Position numbers and translations under genes: made by a program. Source: Candidatus Bathyarchaeota archaeon (GTDB taxonomy: Archaea > Thermoproteota > Bathyarchaeia > Bathyarchaeales > Bathycorpusculaceae). Taken from it: DNA of 64,000 nt. The stretch is from NCBI GenBank assembly GCA_026014705.1, contig JAOZHU010000025.1, positions 62,001 through 126,000 on the forward strand, given 5' to 3'. Positions 17,651 to 26,737 of the stretch are shown here, piece by piece (within the stretch, counting starts at the first letter, position 1; the number at the start of each line of letters is the position of its first letter). The notes below the pieces were generated by a model. That model was not told where the DNA came from, did not search any database, and worked only from the letters and a program-made list of their open reading frames with translations.

Positions 17651-17865
17651 TTTCTTTTTTCTCCTATTTTCCGTGAGAGAGCACTATTCCGGCGGCACAT
17701 ATTTATAATTTTCCACAAGACGCCAAATAAGCAAAAATAATTAGTCTAAATTAGCCAGTTTGTTGATAGTTTCCACATAAAAAGGAGCAGTGCAGACTGC
17801 AGCATATTTATTCAACCGCGACAAGTTAATAACCAGACCAACAATGACCCATAGAGTGGAAATTG
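17522..17865. repeat. Duplicated divergent-promoter and signal-peptide cassette, copy 1
   Basis: This 344-base stretch recurs at 21719-22063 with only scattered changes. It spans the signal-peptide codons of the propeller gene, its ribosome-binding site (TAGGAG on the minus strand), both divergent core promoters (TATTTATAATT region for the propeller gene and CATATTTATTC for the regulator), and the first codons of the Lrp gene. The block TTGATAGTTTCCACAT followed by AAAAAGGAGCAGTGC is unchanged in both copies and is a candidate operator. Confidence 0.85.
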
Positions 17866-18317
17866 ACGAAATCGATGTTAAAATTCTGCGTGAATTAATA
17901 AAAGATGCACGCAAAAGATTGAAAGATATTGCAAAAGACTGCGGCATATCATCCACAGCCGTATTCAATCGAATTAAGCGTCTAAAAACTGCAGGAGTAA
18001 TAACTGGAGCAGTTCAGTATGTGAACATGGAACGCTTAGGGTATTTGTTTCCTGCATCTATAGGGATTAGTCTGAATTCTAATCAAGAACCACAGGTCAT
18101 CAGAATAATTAAAGAAAGAGCGAATTTAATTGCATTTGCTCCAAGTATTGGAAAATCTGACCTAACCATATTCTTGGTTGCAAAAAGCATGAATGAATTG
18201 GACTATTTGAAACAACAATTGAAAAAGGAGGCTGGTATAGAGAGAATCACCATCGATCTCTGGACCACGCCATGCCTCAATTTTGAGAACCTTAACCTAC
18301 AACCAATAAGAGCTTGA
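17844..18317 (+). CDS. Lrp/AsnC-family transcription regulator 1
   Basis: 157 residues. N-terminal helix-turn-helix (EIDVKILRELIKDARKRL, then DIAKDCGISSTAVFNRIKRL) and a C-terminal RAM/AsnC ligand-binding domain (AFAPSIGKSDLTIFLVAKS). The ATG at 17844 lies about 35 bases after a TATA-like CATATTTATTC. It is followed after 5 bases by a second Lrp gene. Position suggests it controls the divergent propeller gene and itself. Ligand unknown. Confidence 0.87.
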   Translation: MTHRVEIDEIDVKILRELIKDARKRLKDIAKDCGISSTAVFNRIKRLKTAGVITGAVQYVNMERLGYLFPASIGISLNSNQEPQVIRIIKERANLIAFAPSIGKSDLTIFLVAKSMNELDYLKQQLKKEAGIERITIDLWTTPCLNFENLNLQPIRA

Positions 18318-18322
18318 AAGAT

Positions 18323-18796
18323 ATGGACGAAATTGACCTGCAGATAATAAAAGAATTAACAAGAAACCCGCAGATCTCGTTCTTAAAAATTGCAAAAAAA
18401 ATAGGTGTTTCACCGATAACAGTACAAAGGAAACACACGAAAATGAAGGAAGAGAGAACACTGCTCCAATCCTCAATAACGATTGATTTGTCACAACTGG
18501 GGTACAACGGCAAAGCATACATCATGATAACCAATGCACCGAACCAAGAGCGAACAACCACCATGGAGGCTCTTAGACAAATGCAAGACGTATTTATATG
18601 CACCGAAATTTTAGGAAACTTTGACCTGCTAGCAATCGCAGCAGTCAAAAACTTAAGGAGCATAATTTGTTTAGTAAATTCAATCAGAAAAATACCGAGC
18701 GTTGATCGAGTGGAAATTGCCTTGACGGCAGACACCGCATTTCCAGTTAGCAGAGATTTTAATACACTATTATCTAATATCAATGAATGCCCATGA
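18323..18796 (+). CDS. Lrp/AsnC-family transcription regulator 2
   Basis: 157 residues from ATG; an in-frame TTG three codons earlier overlaps the preceding gene. Helix-turn-helix EIDLQIIKELTRNPQ then IAKKIGVSPITVQRKHTKM, and a RAM domain (ICTEILGNFDLLAIAAVKN, VDRVEIALTADTAF). Co-transcribed with regulator 1. The two differ clearly, so they may form heteromers or sense different ligands. The 12-base GAGTGGAAATTG at 18708 also occurs at the start of regulator 1. Confidence 0.87.
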   Translation: MDEIDLQIIKELTRNPQISFLKIAKKIGVSPITVQRKHTKMKEERTLLQSSITIDLSQLGYNGKAYIMITNAPNQERTTTMEALRQMQDVFICTEILGNFDLLAIAAVKNLRSIICLVNSIRKIPSVDRVEIALTADTAFPVSRDFNTLLSNINECP

Positions 18797-18983
18797 CACA
18801 AACTCGAACTCGCACAGATTAGAGCTAAATTCACTTATCTTGTGCTCCTGAGAGGACTACTCTTTTGCATTAATCTTGCGCATGCTGTTACACGGAAACC
18901 CAGACGCATAGAAGAACTCAACGAGACGCCAAAAACATGGCTGCTGTACACCTCTTGGTTTTCTTTGTCGTTTCGCGGGGTTT

Positions 18984-19096
18984 GCTGAGGCTCCAGGCGG
19001 CTATATTGGGAGAAAAGAGATGATGCAACCCCTACGAAACAACAGCTACTGCTGTTACTGGTTGTTGCTTTTTTCCGCCTGGAGCCTATTCAGCCC
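18984..19096 (-). ncRNA. Structured 3' RNA element, copy B
   Basis: About 73 bases downstream of the stop of propeller gene 2. Here the main helix is CTCCAGGCGG with CCGCCTGGAG (10 perfect pairs, plus strand), extended by GG/CC and GCTGA/TCAGC around a small bulge. Copies A and C instead use CYGAGC with GCTCAG at the same place, so both sides changed together. An inner hairpin AACAG-CTACTG-CTGTT is also possible. Confidence 0.7.
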
Positions 19097-19168
19097 CAAT
19101 TTTTCTCCTGTTTTTGTTTCTGCTCGAGACTAAGAAAGGGGAAGGTTAATGGTGGCATCGCTGTGCGG

Positions 19169-21847
19169 CTACTTCTTTATCCAGATTCCAACGAGGATTA
19201 TTGCTATCAATAGCATGATTCCTACGCCTATAATAGTCCATGTCGGGTCAATTGGCTGCGGATACTCTGGCGGTGCTGTTGCTGGCGGCGCTTCTTCTAC
19301 GCCGATGGCAGTTTCTGCGTATGATCCGTAATAGGACTTGGAGCCTGCGAACGAAGCAATAATAGTGTACTCGCCTGGTACTTCTGGAGTGAACATCTTC
19401 TTGAACATACCTGTAGCGTCGCTTGTGACTGTATCGATGTGGACGAAGTTGCCGTTCGGGTCAAGAGCGTCGAGAGCTACTTCCACACCTCTGGCGTTTG
19501 TTGGATATGTTTGCTGTTCGTATAGATATTGCATCCAAGCCTGCATGTCGTCATCAGATATCGCTGGAACACCATTCACGTAGCCTAATTGCTCGGCGAT
19601 TGCTTTTGCGCCTGCGCATTGATCGCTGACTGTACCCTGAATTAAAACGCCGTTGCCATGAACCGAAACCTGTGGTGAAGCAGTGACGGTGGTTGCACTT
19701 GGACCCTTGCCAAAACAGTATATTCGGTTATCGTAGAAATTGAGACCGACCACGTAACCGTCTGCGACTACTGCGCCACTTCCAGAGCCCATTCCTGCTC
19801 CCCAGAACAAGCACTTCCACAGTTCCACTCCGTTGGACGCGTCTACGCATCGTAGGTATGAGCCGCGCCATAATGGCTGTGTAGGCGAGTGCTCGCTTGA
19901 GGTCAAGTAGATTTTGCCGTCTGCGATGGCTGTTATACCGATTGGGAAGTTGCCGTATGGAGACTCGTAGCCTTCCTGCGAGGCTGTGTAGTTCCATAAG
20001 ATCTTTCCAGATTTAGCGTCGTAGGCTATCATAACGCCGCCGTAGCCTGTTGACAATAGCATTCCTTTGTAAATGTTTGTGCTCATTCCGTAGAAGTTCC
20101 ATGGTGATTCAGGTTCGCTCTTCCAAACTTGTTGTCCTGTTGCTAAACTGTAACCCCATCTTGTCCTTGTTTTGGTCTCAGTGAAATAGAACATTCCGTT
20201 TTCAGGGTCAACTGTCGGTGCGCTAACTGTTAGGTTGCCTGCTGATGAAGGTGGCGTGTAGGTTATGTTCCATAACAGCGTTCCTATTTGTCCCGGTTTC
20301 AGACTTAGGCACCATAAATGCCCTTGTCTCACACCGTCTTCATTGTTTCTTCCCTCAGGTCCTCCAATGATGAATTCATCTTGGCGAATTGCTCTAATTG
20401 GCGTGGTTACTTGCGGCGAAATCGTGATATTCACGGAGAAGCCTTTGCTGCCGTCTATTGACGCATTTAGGAACGGCCTCCAGCACCAATCAGAATTTCG
20501 CAGTGGATATGCCGAATTCGGGTCATTGTAAAACATCTCAATTGCGCGCGTTGAGTTCCAAATAGTCAAGCGTTGTGCGCCGCCCGTGTTTGGGCGTCCA
20601 TACATTGTTGTGCCAATGTTGTAGTATAGTATGCTTCCGTCTTTTCCGTAGACATTTGTGCCTAAAGTCGACACGTTAAATACGTTAAGCAACCAGTTAC
20701 CTGTCCAAGCATCAAACATCATCCATGTTGCATTGTTATTAGCCCATGTCCGACCACCGCTTGATGGCGTACCCGTTGGCGCGCCAGGACCGTAGGTGCT
20801 CCATAGATAGGGACGTCCGCCATGTTCGTTAGGCGACTCGTAGTTCAGTATTTGACCGAAGCTTAGCCATTCTTGAAGCAAGGCACCTGAAGCGTCGCTG
20901 CGAAGAGCATAATTTACCGGACCAGTAGTGTTGTGGAAGTATAGTGTTTCGCCAGTGTATAAATCGACACAATACCAGCCCATTTTTGGTTGAGCTTGGT
21001 GATTGTAGTACAATCTTCCGTTTAGAATTATTGGCGGGTCGAAGCTGAGACCATCATAGTGTGCAGTTTGATAGCCTATTTCGCCATAGCGAGCGTCCAT
21101 GACGCCGCCTGCCCATAGTGGTTTAGCCCACATGATGTGGGCGCTTTCAGGTCCTGGTCCGTAGCTGTAACTGGTGGTTGTGCCGCCGGAAGCTCCTGAA
21201 GGATGCTGTTGTGCAGCGCCTGCAAGCCAGTTGGCTGCGAGGCAAGCCCAATTCCTGTTTGCTGAGTTTATTGGCCGCATCCAAAACTGTGTTGGCAGAG
21301 GCGTCTCTGGCCATGGCTGTATTTGTTCTTGTTGAACTATTAGATAGAGCGGTTCACTTTCGCTGGCCTTTGCTGTGTCGTTAATGTATTCGGCTCCTTG
21401 CATTGTAGCTGTTGTTCTGCCAGGGTATAAGGGCTCACCAGTAATTTTTTTCTCAGCCATCTTGGCTATTAATTTGTATGTGCCCACTTGGGTAGGTGTG
21501 TATGCAGCCCATCCGCTACCTACAGGATCAGACGTGAATGGGCCGAGGGTTTCCTTGGAGCCGTCGGGTGCTGTTACTTCGACTGTGTAGGTCCATCTGT
21601 CACCGTATGCACCAATTGCGGTAGGAGGAACCTGATTGCTCCAAAAGACAAGAACTACTTCTTGATTGACACCTATTGGATTGGTTGTGGTGGATAGGTA
21701 GGTCCATGTTGGTATTGTCCATGCTGGGGTGTGTGCGTTTGCGATTTGCAGAGTCAGCGAAGCAGTGATTGTTAGCACCAGAAACAGTGCAATTGCTATT
21801 TTGGTTTTGTTGGCTGTACCTGTTGTTTTGCTTCTTGAAGTTAACAT
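19169..21847 (-). CDS. Secreted PQQ-type beta-propeller protein 2, membrane-anchored
   Basis: 892 residues, same architecture as propeller protein 1: signal peptide nearly identical (ALFLVLTITASLTLQIANA), Ig-like N-domain (TNPIGVNQEVVLVFWSNQ), PQQ-like blades (GWYCVDLYTGETLYFHN, MIAYDAKSGKILWNYT, LRCVDASNGVELWKC), a regulatory-like domain (DPNGNFVHIDTVTSDATG), PEYPQPIDP linker and a membrane helix ending WIKK. The signal peptide and promoter are almost identical to gene 1, but the mature domains have diverged strongly. Its regulator locus is reduced to a remnant. Confidence 0.88.
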   Translation of the reverse strand: MLTSRSKTTGTANKTKIAIALFLVLTITASLTLQIANAHTPAWTIPTWTYLSTTTNPIGVNQEVVLVFWSNQVPPTAIGAYGDRWTYTVEVTAPDGSKETLGPFTSDPVGSGWAAYTPTQVGTYKLIAKMAEKKITGEPLYPGRTTATMQGAEYINDTAKASESEPLYLIVQQEQIQPWPETPLPTQFWMRPINSANRNWACLAANWLAGAAQQHPSGASGGTTTSYSYGPGPESAHIMWAKPLWAGGVMDARYGEIGYQTAHYDGLSFDPPIILNGRLYYNHQAQPKMGWYCVDLYTGETLYFHNTTGPVNYALRSDASGALLQEWLSFGQILNYESPNEHGGRPYLWSTYGPGAPTGTPSSGGRTWANNNATWMMFDAWTGNWLLNVFNVSTLGTNVYGKDGSILYYNIGTTMYGRPNTGGAQRLTIWNSTRAIEMFYNDPNSAYPLRNSDWCWRPFLNASIDGSKGFSVNITISPQVTTPIRAIRQDEFIIGGPEGRNNEDGVRQGHLWCLSLKPGQIGTLLWNITYTPPSSAGNLTVSAPTVDPENGMFYFTETKTRTRWGYSLATGQQVWKSEPESPWNFYGMSTNIYKGMLLSTGYGGVMIAYDAKSGKILWNYTASQEGYESPYGNFPIGITAIADGKIYLTSSEHSPTQPLWRGSYLRCVDASNGVELWKCLFWGAGMGSGSGAVVADGYVVGLNFYDNRIYCFGKGPSATTVTASPQVSVHGNGVLIQGTVSDQCAGAKAIAEQLGYVNGVPAISDDDMQAWMQYLYEQQTYPTNARGVEVALDALDPNGNFVHIDTVTSDATGMFKKMFTPEVPGEYTIIASFAGSKSYYGSYAETAIGVEEAPPATAPPEYPQPIDPTWTIIGVGIMLLIAIILVGIWIKK

Positions 21848-22063
21848 TTTCTTTTTTCTCCTATTTTCCGTGAGAGAGCACTATTCAAACGGCACGTATT
21901 TAAAATTTTCCAGACGAAGCCAAATGAGCAAAAATAATTCTGTAATTTAGTTAAAATAATTGATAGTTTCCACATAAAAAGGAGCAGTGCAGACTGCAGC
22001 ATATTTATTCAACCGCGACAAAGTCAATAACCAGACCAACAATGACCACAAAAGTGGAAATTG
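21719..22063. repeat. Duplicated divergent-promoter and signal-peptide cassette, copy 2
   Basis: Second copy of the 17522-17865 cassette. The candidate operator block is unchanged. The right end runs into AGTGGAAATTG, after which the sequence no longer matches regulator 1 but the end of regulator 2. Confidence 0.85.
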
Positions 22064-22140
22064 CCTTAACTTTGAATAACGCATCCCCAGTTGACAAGGA
22101 GTTCAATAAGCAACTTCGTGATAACAAGAAATTTCCATGA
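22042..22140 (+). pseudogene. Remnant of the paired Lrp genes (start of regulator 1 fused to end of regulator 2)
   Basis: A 32-codon ORF: MTTKVEIA matches the first codons of regulator 1 (MTHRVEID), and VEIALTLNNASPVDKEFN matches the C-terminal end of regulator 2 (VEIALTADTAFPVSRDFN). The switch lies at GTGGAAATTG, a sequence present at both ends in the intact locus, so a deletion of about 850 bases between short direct repeats explains it. No DNA-binding or complete RAM domain remains. Confidence 0.85.
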
Positions 22141-22304
22141 CAACGGCTCTAACCTGCAGAAAGCAGACGCCAAATTAAATCAGCTCATGCAATAGTATTT
22201 CACTGTCACAGCTTGAAAACCAGACGCACCCAAGAATCCAACGACCCCCAAAGAAAACAACGCTTCTGCACACCTCTGGGTTTTCTTTGTCGTTTCGCGG
22301 GGTT

Positions 22305-22416
22305 TGCTGAGGCTCTGAGCAGGCGAAACTATAGGAGAAAAGGAGAAAACGCAACTTCTGCGAAGCAATAGGTGCTGCGTTAGTTGCTTTTTCCGCTCAG
22401 AGTCCCTTTTCAGCCC
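22305..22416 (-). ncRNA. Structured 3' RNA element, copy C
   Basis: About 68 bases downstream of the third propeller gene's stop. CTCTGAGC pairs perfectly with GCTCAGAG, with outer GCTGAGG against TCC...CAGC. An apical GCAA/TTGC pairing (22361-22387) replaces a different pairing in copy B. It shares the flank TTCTTTGTCGTTTCGCGGGG with copy B. It persists although the adjacent gene is broken. Confidence 0.65.
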
Positions 22417-22483
22417 CATTTTTCTCCATGTTTTGCTTTATTGACTAAAAAAGGGGGGGATTTGATTGATTTTTGTTTGGTAG

Positions 22484-25130
22484 CTATTTTTTCCTGAGGA
22501 TGAGCAAACCAACGATGGCGATTGCGATGATTATGGCGATTACAGCGTACACGAAATGCATAGTATAGTCAAACGGTTGGGGATACTCAGGTGGGGGAGA
22601 CGCAGGTGGGGCTTCTTCGACGCCTATGGCGGTTTGCGCATAGGAACTGCCGTAGGATTTGGAGCCTGCGAATGTGGCGATGATAGTGTATTCGCCTGGA
22701 ACTTCTGGCACGAACATTTTCTTGAACATGCCGCTCATGTCGCTGGTTACCGTGCCAATGTGCACAAAGTTGCCGTTAGGATCAAGAGCATCTAACGTCA
22801 CGTCAACGCCCGTGGCGCTGGTTGGGCATGGTCGCTGCATGTACAAGTATTCCATCCACGCTTTCTGGTCTGCATCAGCAATTGCGGGAACGCCGTTTAC
22901 GTAGCCCATTTTCTCAGCAAGCGCCTTAGCGCCAGCGCACTGGTCAGTCACATAACCCTCTATTAGCACGCTGTCGCCGTGCACTGAAACCTTCGGTGGC
23001 GCTGTAACTGTAGTGGCGCTTGGTCCTTTACCGTAGCAGTATATTCGGTTGTCGTAAGCATTGAGGTCAACGATATAGCCGTCTGCAATACTTGGTCCGT
23101 TACCCCAGTGCGTTATTGTCCATATTTCCTTTCCGTCGGTCAAGTTGACGCATCTCAGCATTGCACCGCGCCATGCAGGTTTGCTGGGAGAGTGCTCACT
23201 ACTGTACAGGTATGCTTTGCCGTCCGCAACAAACGCTAGAGAAATCGGGTAGTTGGCGCCATAGGGAGAGTCGAAGCCGATGGAAGTCGCTGAGTAGTTC
23301 CACAAGGCTTTGCCTGTCTTGATGTCCCAAGCACGCAGCACTCCGCCCATGCCACAGTACAAAAGTTTGCCATCAGCAATTGTGGATGCGCCGAAACCAG
23401 TGGAATAGAAGTCATATTGCGAATCAGAGGGCGGAGTTGGACCCCAAACGAGTTCTCCTGTGGCGAGACTGTAGACCCACTCTTGCATTGTCTCAGCGCA
23501 ACGAATAGAGAAGTAACCATCGTCTATGCTGAAAGCACTCGGCGAATAAGTCAGGTTTTTGTGCCCCATATGGTTGGTGCTGTAGGTGCGACTCCACAGC
23601 AAGTTTCCTTCTTGACCCGGTTTCAGGCTTATTGCCCACATTGCGGTTACATCGTTAGTGCCTGTAGCTCCGAAGCCGGCGAAACCGCTTTTGCCAACCA
23701 TGATCTCTTCGCCTACAACCCATTGTGGAGTGCCAGGCAAGTTCTTGCCAGCCAATGATACGTTCAAAGAATATCCGTTGTTGCCGTCAAACACTGTGCC
23801 CACGTAGGGTCGCCACATCCAGTATTCATTGCTTGAATAGGAAGGTTTGTACCAGATGGCCCTGCTTGAGTTCCAACATTGCAGATAGTAGCTGCGCGTT
23901 GGACCATACGGCGTGAGGTCCACAATACGGTAGATCAGCAAGCTTCCATCTTTGCCAGTTGCAGACGTATCAGCACCGAACATTTCAACAGATGATGAAG
24001 GCACATGGTTTATGCTGCAGATGTAGTTGCCAGTAAACGCATCGTACATATCCCACACGTTGTCAGTAATCTCGTATAGACCGTACCCTGGAATGAACAT
24101 AGAGCCTGTGACGTTAGACCATGTCGACCACAAGTACGGGAAGCCTCCGTGCTGGTTAGGCGATTCATAGTCGTATATTTGACCGAAGCTAATTCCCGGC
24201 CATGTCCCGGAATCAGAGAAAACGCCGCCAACAGTTCCTGGTCGAGTAGCGTTGTGGAACCAATATTCTTCGCCTGTACGCAAGTCTATTCAGTACCAAC
24301 CGTATCTAGGTGGCGTTTGCACGTTGTAGTAGAGTCTGCCGTTGATGATTATTCCGCCTGCTGCACCGAGACCGCCCCAGTAGCCTTCGTAAGATAAACC
24401 GTCATAGTAGGACAAGTCGCCAAATTGGTCGCCCATGATGCCGCCTGACCAATATTCTCTTGTCCACATTATGTGAGCGCTTTCGGGTCCTTTGGTGTAT
24501 TTGGGATAGGTTCCTGTGAGGCTTGCTCGTCCAAGATAGTTTCCTGCCACTTCCCACCAGCCGTGGTTGACCGCGTTGATTGGACGCGTCCAGTAACCTT
24601 CGGGAAGAGGAGTCTCAGCGTAAGTTTCTATTGGTTGCTCTTGCACCGTGAGTGTTACGGGAGCGCTTTGGCTAGCTTTGTATGTATCGTTAATGTAGAC
24701 ATCGCTGCCGAAGAAGTAGCCGCCTGGAGGAACAGGTTGCCCGGTGAGTTTGTCACCGGCAAATTTGAAAACGAAAGTGTATGTGCCGACTTGTGTAGGC
24801 GTGTATGAAGTCCAGTAGCCGCCCACAGGATCAGATGTGAATGGCCCGAGGGTTTCCTTTGAGCCGTCTGGCTTCGTGATATCCACGGTGAACCCGTCCC
24901 ATCTGTCGCCGTAACCGCCCACAGCCGTAGGCGGATACACGTTAAGCCAAAGGTTGACACCTACTGGTTGATTCACGCCTACAGGGTTTGGTCCAACTGC
25001 TATGTAAGCGAAGGTTTCAACTTCCCACGCTGGATAATGTGCACTAGCGAGAGGCAAAGCAAAGCACGAAAAAGTCAGTGCCAGAAACAAAGCAAGCGCC
25101 GTCGCTTTTTTTGCCTATTGAGGTTTTCAT
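22484..25130 (-). pseudogene. Broken third PQQ-type beta-propeller gene
   Basis: Same architecture as the other two: Ig-like N-domain (GPNPVGVNQPVGVNLWLN), PQQ blades (LRCVNLTDGKEIWTI, RAWDIKTGKALWNYS), regulatory-like domain, PEYPQPFDY linker and a C-terminal helix ending RKK. Two lesions break it. An in-frame TGA (24290-24292) replaces the Cys codon that paralogs have in YCVDL. A run of seven A (25106-25112) puts the true ATG (25130-25128, behind AAAGGAG) out of frame with the signal peptide; six A would give MKTSIGKKATALALFLAL. Otherwise the frame is clean, so decay is recent, or one lesion is a sequencing error. Confidence 0.8.
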
Positions 25131-25235
25131 TTTCTTTTCTCCTTTTTTAGGCGAATTCCTTATCTTCGTCTTTGCTATATAACATTTTTCTCAACGCAGC
25201 CATTTATATCCAAATCATGCACTTTTCGCATTAAG

Positions 25236-25448
25236 ATGGCAAATAGGATCAAAATGACAGAGATAAGCGCTCAACTACTTCGGGTACCCAATCTCGCAGT
25301 ATTCTTGAAGCTCTTAGGATCATACGATCTAAATGTTGATGTTTTCGTAACCAATTTTGAAGATTTGTTCAAATCAATGTACGAGATACGGAAGATTTCA
25401 GGAATCAGCCTCATAGAGATGCACCTAACCATAGTTTGGGAAAAATGA
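25236..25448 (+). CDS. Stand-alone RAM (Lrp ligand-binding) domain or truncated Lrp
   Basis: 70 residues. VFLKLLGSYDLNVDVFVTN followed by FEDLFKSMYEIRKISGI and an end in EMHLTIVWEK lines up with the C-terminal RAM domain of Lrp regulator 2 (LGNFDLLAIAAVKN, SIRKIPSVD). No helix-turn-helix is present. It sits divergent to the broken third propeller gene, the place where units 1 and 2 have Lrp genes. It starts ATG about 30 bases after a TATA-like CATTTATATCC. Either a decayed regulator or a functional ligand-binding mini-protein. Confidence 0.6.
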   Translation: MANRIKMTEISAQLLRVPNLAVFLKLLGSYDLNVDVFVTNFEDLFKSMYEIRKISGISLIEMHLTIVWEK

Positions 25449-25661
25449 CCGCCCAACATATTCGCCTTACTCTTATAGCTAATTTGAATAACAGAAATTT
25501 TGCCTAAAATAAAGAAAAATGAACCATGCTATTTACTAAACTGAGCGCCAATTTTGCAATTTAATAGCAAACAGTATTTTTCATACAACATCTATGTGAC
25601 AACGGAACAAACGGTTTAATTTAGGAACAACACAAATGATATCCTTTGAGGAACAAACGGC

Positions 25662-26459
25662 TTGAGGGAATTAATCTTCACAGGGTTAGGATTACATGAC
25701 GAAAAAGGCATTAGCTTAAGAGGACTTGAGGAAGCCCGAAACGCGGACCGTGTCTTCTTGGAGTTGTACACGAGCTTGCTGCCTGATTTCTCGCTGGAAA
25801 GACTGGAAGCGTTAATCGGAAAAGAAGTGCAAATACTCTCAAGGCGCAATCTTGAAGAGGAAAACGGTGCCGCAGTGCTAGGTGCTGCTGAAATGGGCAA
25901 AGCTGTGCTTCTGGTTCCCGGTGACCCATTCATTGCCACAACGCATGTTTCATTGCGTATTGAGGCAGAGAAAAGAGGAATCAAGACGCGTATAATACAT
26001 GGAGCCAGCATACTTTCAGCCATAATCGGGTTAAGCGGCTTGCACAACTACAAGTTCGGAAAAACAGTCACTATGCCCTTCCCAGAAAACGCCTCGGAAA
26101 CCCCATACAATGTCATCGCCCAAAACAAGAGACGCGGGCTGCACACGCTGTGTTTATTGGATTTGAAGGCAGATGAAAAGCGCTTTCTGAGCGTCAAAGA
26201 AGCCTTACGGATGCTTTTGGCGATTGAGCAGAAAAAGAAAAAACGCGTAGTCGTGACCAGCACGTTCGCTGTTGGCGCCGCCAGAGTAGGGAGCAACGCT
26301 CCAGTCTTGAAAGCTGATTCTGTTGAAAAGTTAATGGAGTTTGACTTTGGAGAGCCGCCGCACATCTTGATTTTTCTTGGAAAACTCCACTTTATGGAGG
26401 CAGAAGCACTGGTGGCTTTTGCGGGTGCCCCCGCGGAGTTCAGGAGGCTGGCTGAATGA
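25662..26459 (+). CDS. dphB: Diphthine synthase (diphthamide methyltransferase)
   Basis: 265 residues from TTG. Family landmarks are ELIFTGLGLHDEKGISLRG at the N-terminus, VLLVPGDPFIATTHVSL, HGASILSAIIGLSGLHNYKFG and YNVIAQNKRRGLHTLCLLD. The enzyme uses S-adenosylmethionine to methylate the amino-carboxypropyl His of elongation factor 2 on the way to diphthamide, a modification of archaea and eukaryotes. It overlaps the next gene by ATGA. Confidence 0.93.
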   Translation: MRELIFTGLGLHDEKGISLRGLEEARNADRVFLELYTSLLPDFSLERLEALIGKEVQILSRRNLEEENGAAVLGAAEMGKAVLLVPGDPFIATTHVSLRIEAEKRGIKTRIIHGASILSAIIGLSGLHNYKFGKTVTMPFPENASETPYNVIAQNKRRGLHTLCLLDLKADEKRFLSVKEALRMLLAIEQKKKKRVVVTSTFAVGAARVGSNAPVLKADSVEKLMEFDFGEPPHILIFLGKLHFMEAEALVAFAGAPAEFRRLAE

Positions 26460-26737
26460 GCGCTGAAGCGCTTGCTTCGAAGTATATTGCTTCCGCGGAG
26501 AAGGTTTTCGGCGGACTCCAGCAAGCCAAAGGCGCCTTGACTGTGACTGAAGAAAACGTAAATAGCGTTCTAGCGTACGCGGCAGATTACCTCGCGGATG
26601 CAAAGTATTATAAGGCTCAAAAAAGGTTTGAGACAAGTTTAACCTCCATCGCGTACTGCGAGGGACTGTTGGACGCTTTGAAACTGTTAGGAGCTGTGAA
26701 ATTCGAGTGGCCCGCAAACACGCAAAACGCAAAGTAG
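26456..26737 (+). CDS. DUF357 family protein
   Basis: 93 residues, all-helical: ALASKYIASAEKVFGGL, NSVLAYAADYLADAKYY and the hallmark SIAYCEGLLDALKLLGAV. DUF357 proteins are archaeal, often next to RNA- or cofactor-related genes, with unknown function. The start overlaps the dphB stop by four bases and the end overlaps ribL by 31 bases, so it is part of a tight operon. Confidence 0.85.
   Translation: MSAEALASKYIASAEKVFGGLQQAKGALTVTEENVNSVLAYAADYLADAKYYKAQKRFETSLTSIAYCEGLLDALKLLGAVKFEWPANTQNAK

Noticed and set aside
24290-24292. Selenocysteine at the in-frame TGA, with the 3' RNA element as a SECIS
   Set aside because: The same 3' element follows two paralogs that encode Cys, no GAA-A internal-loop pattern typical of archaeal SECIS was evident, and a second lesion (frameshift) favours decay. 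Kept only as a remote alternative.
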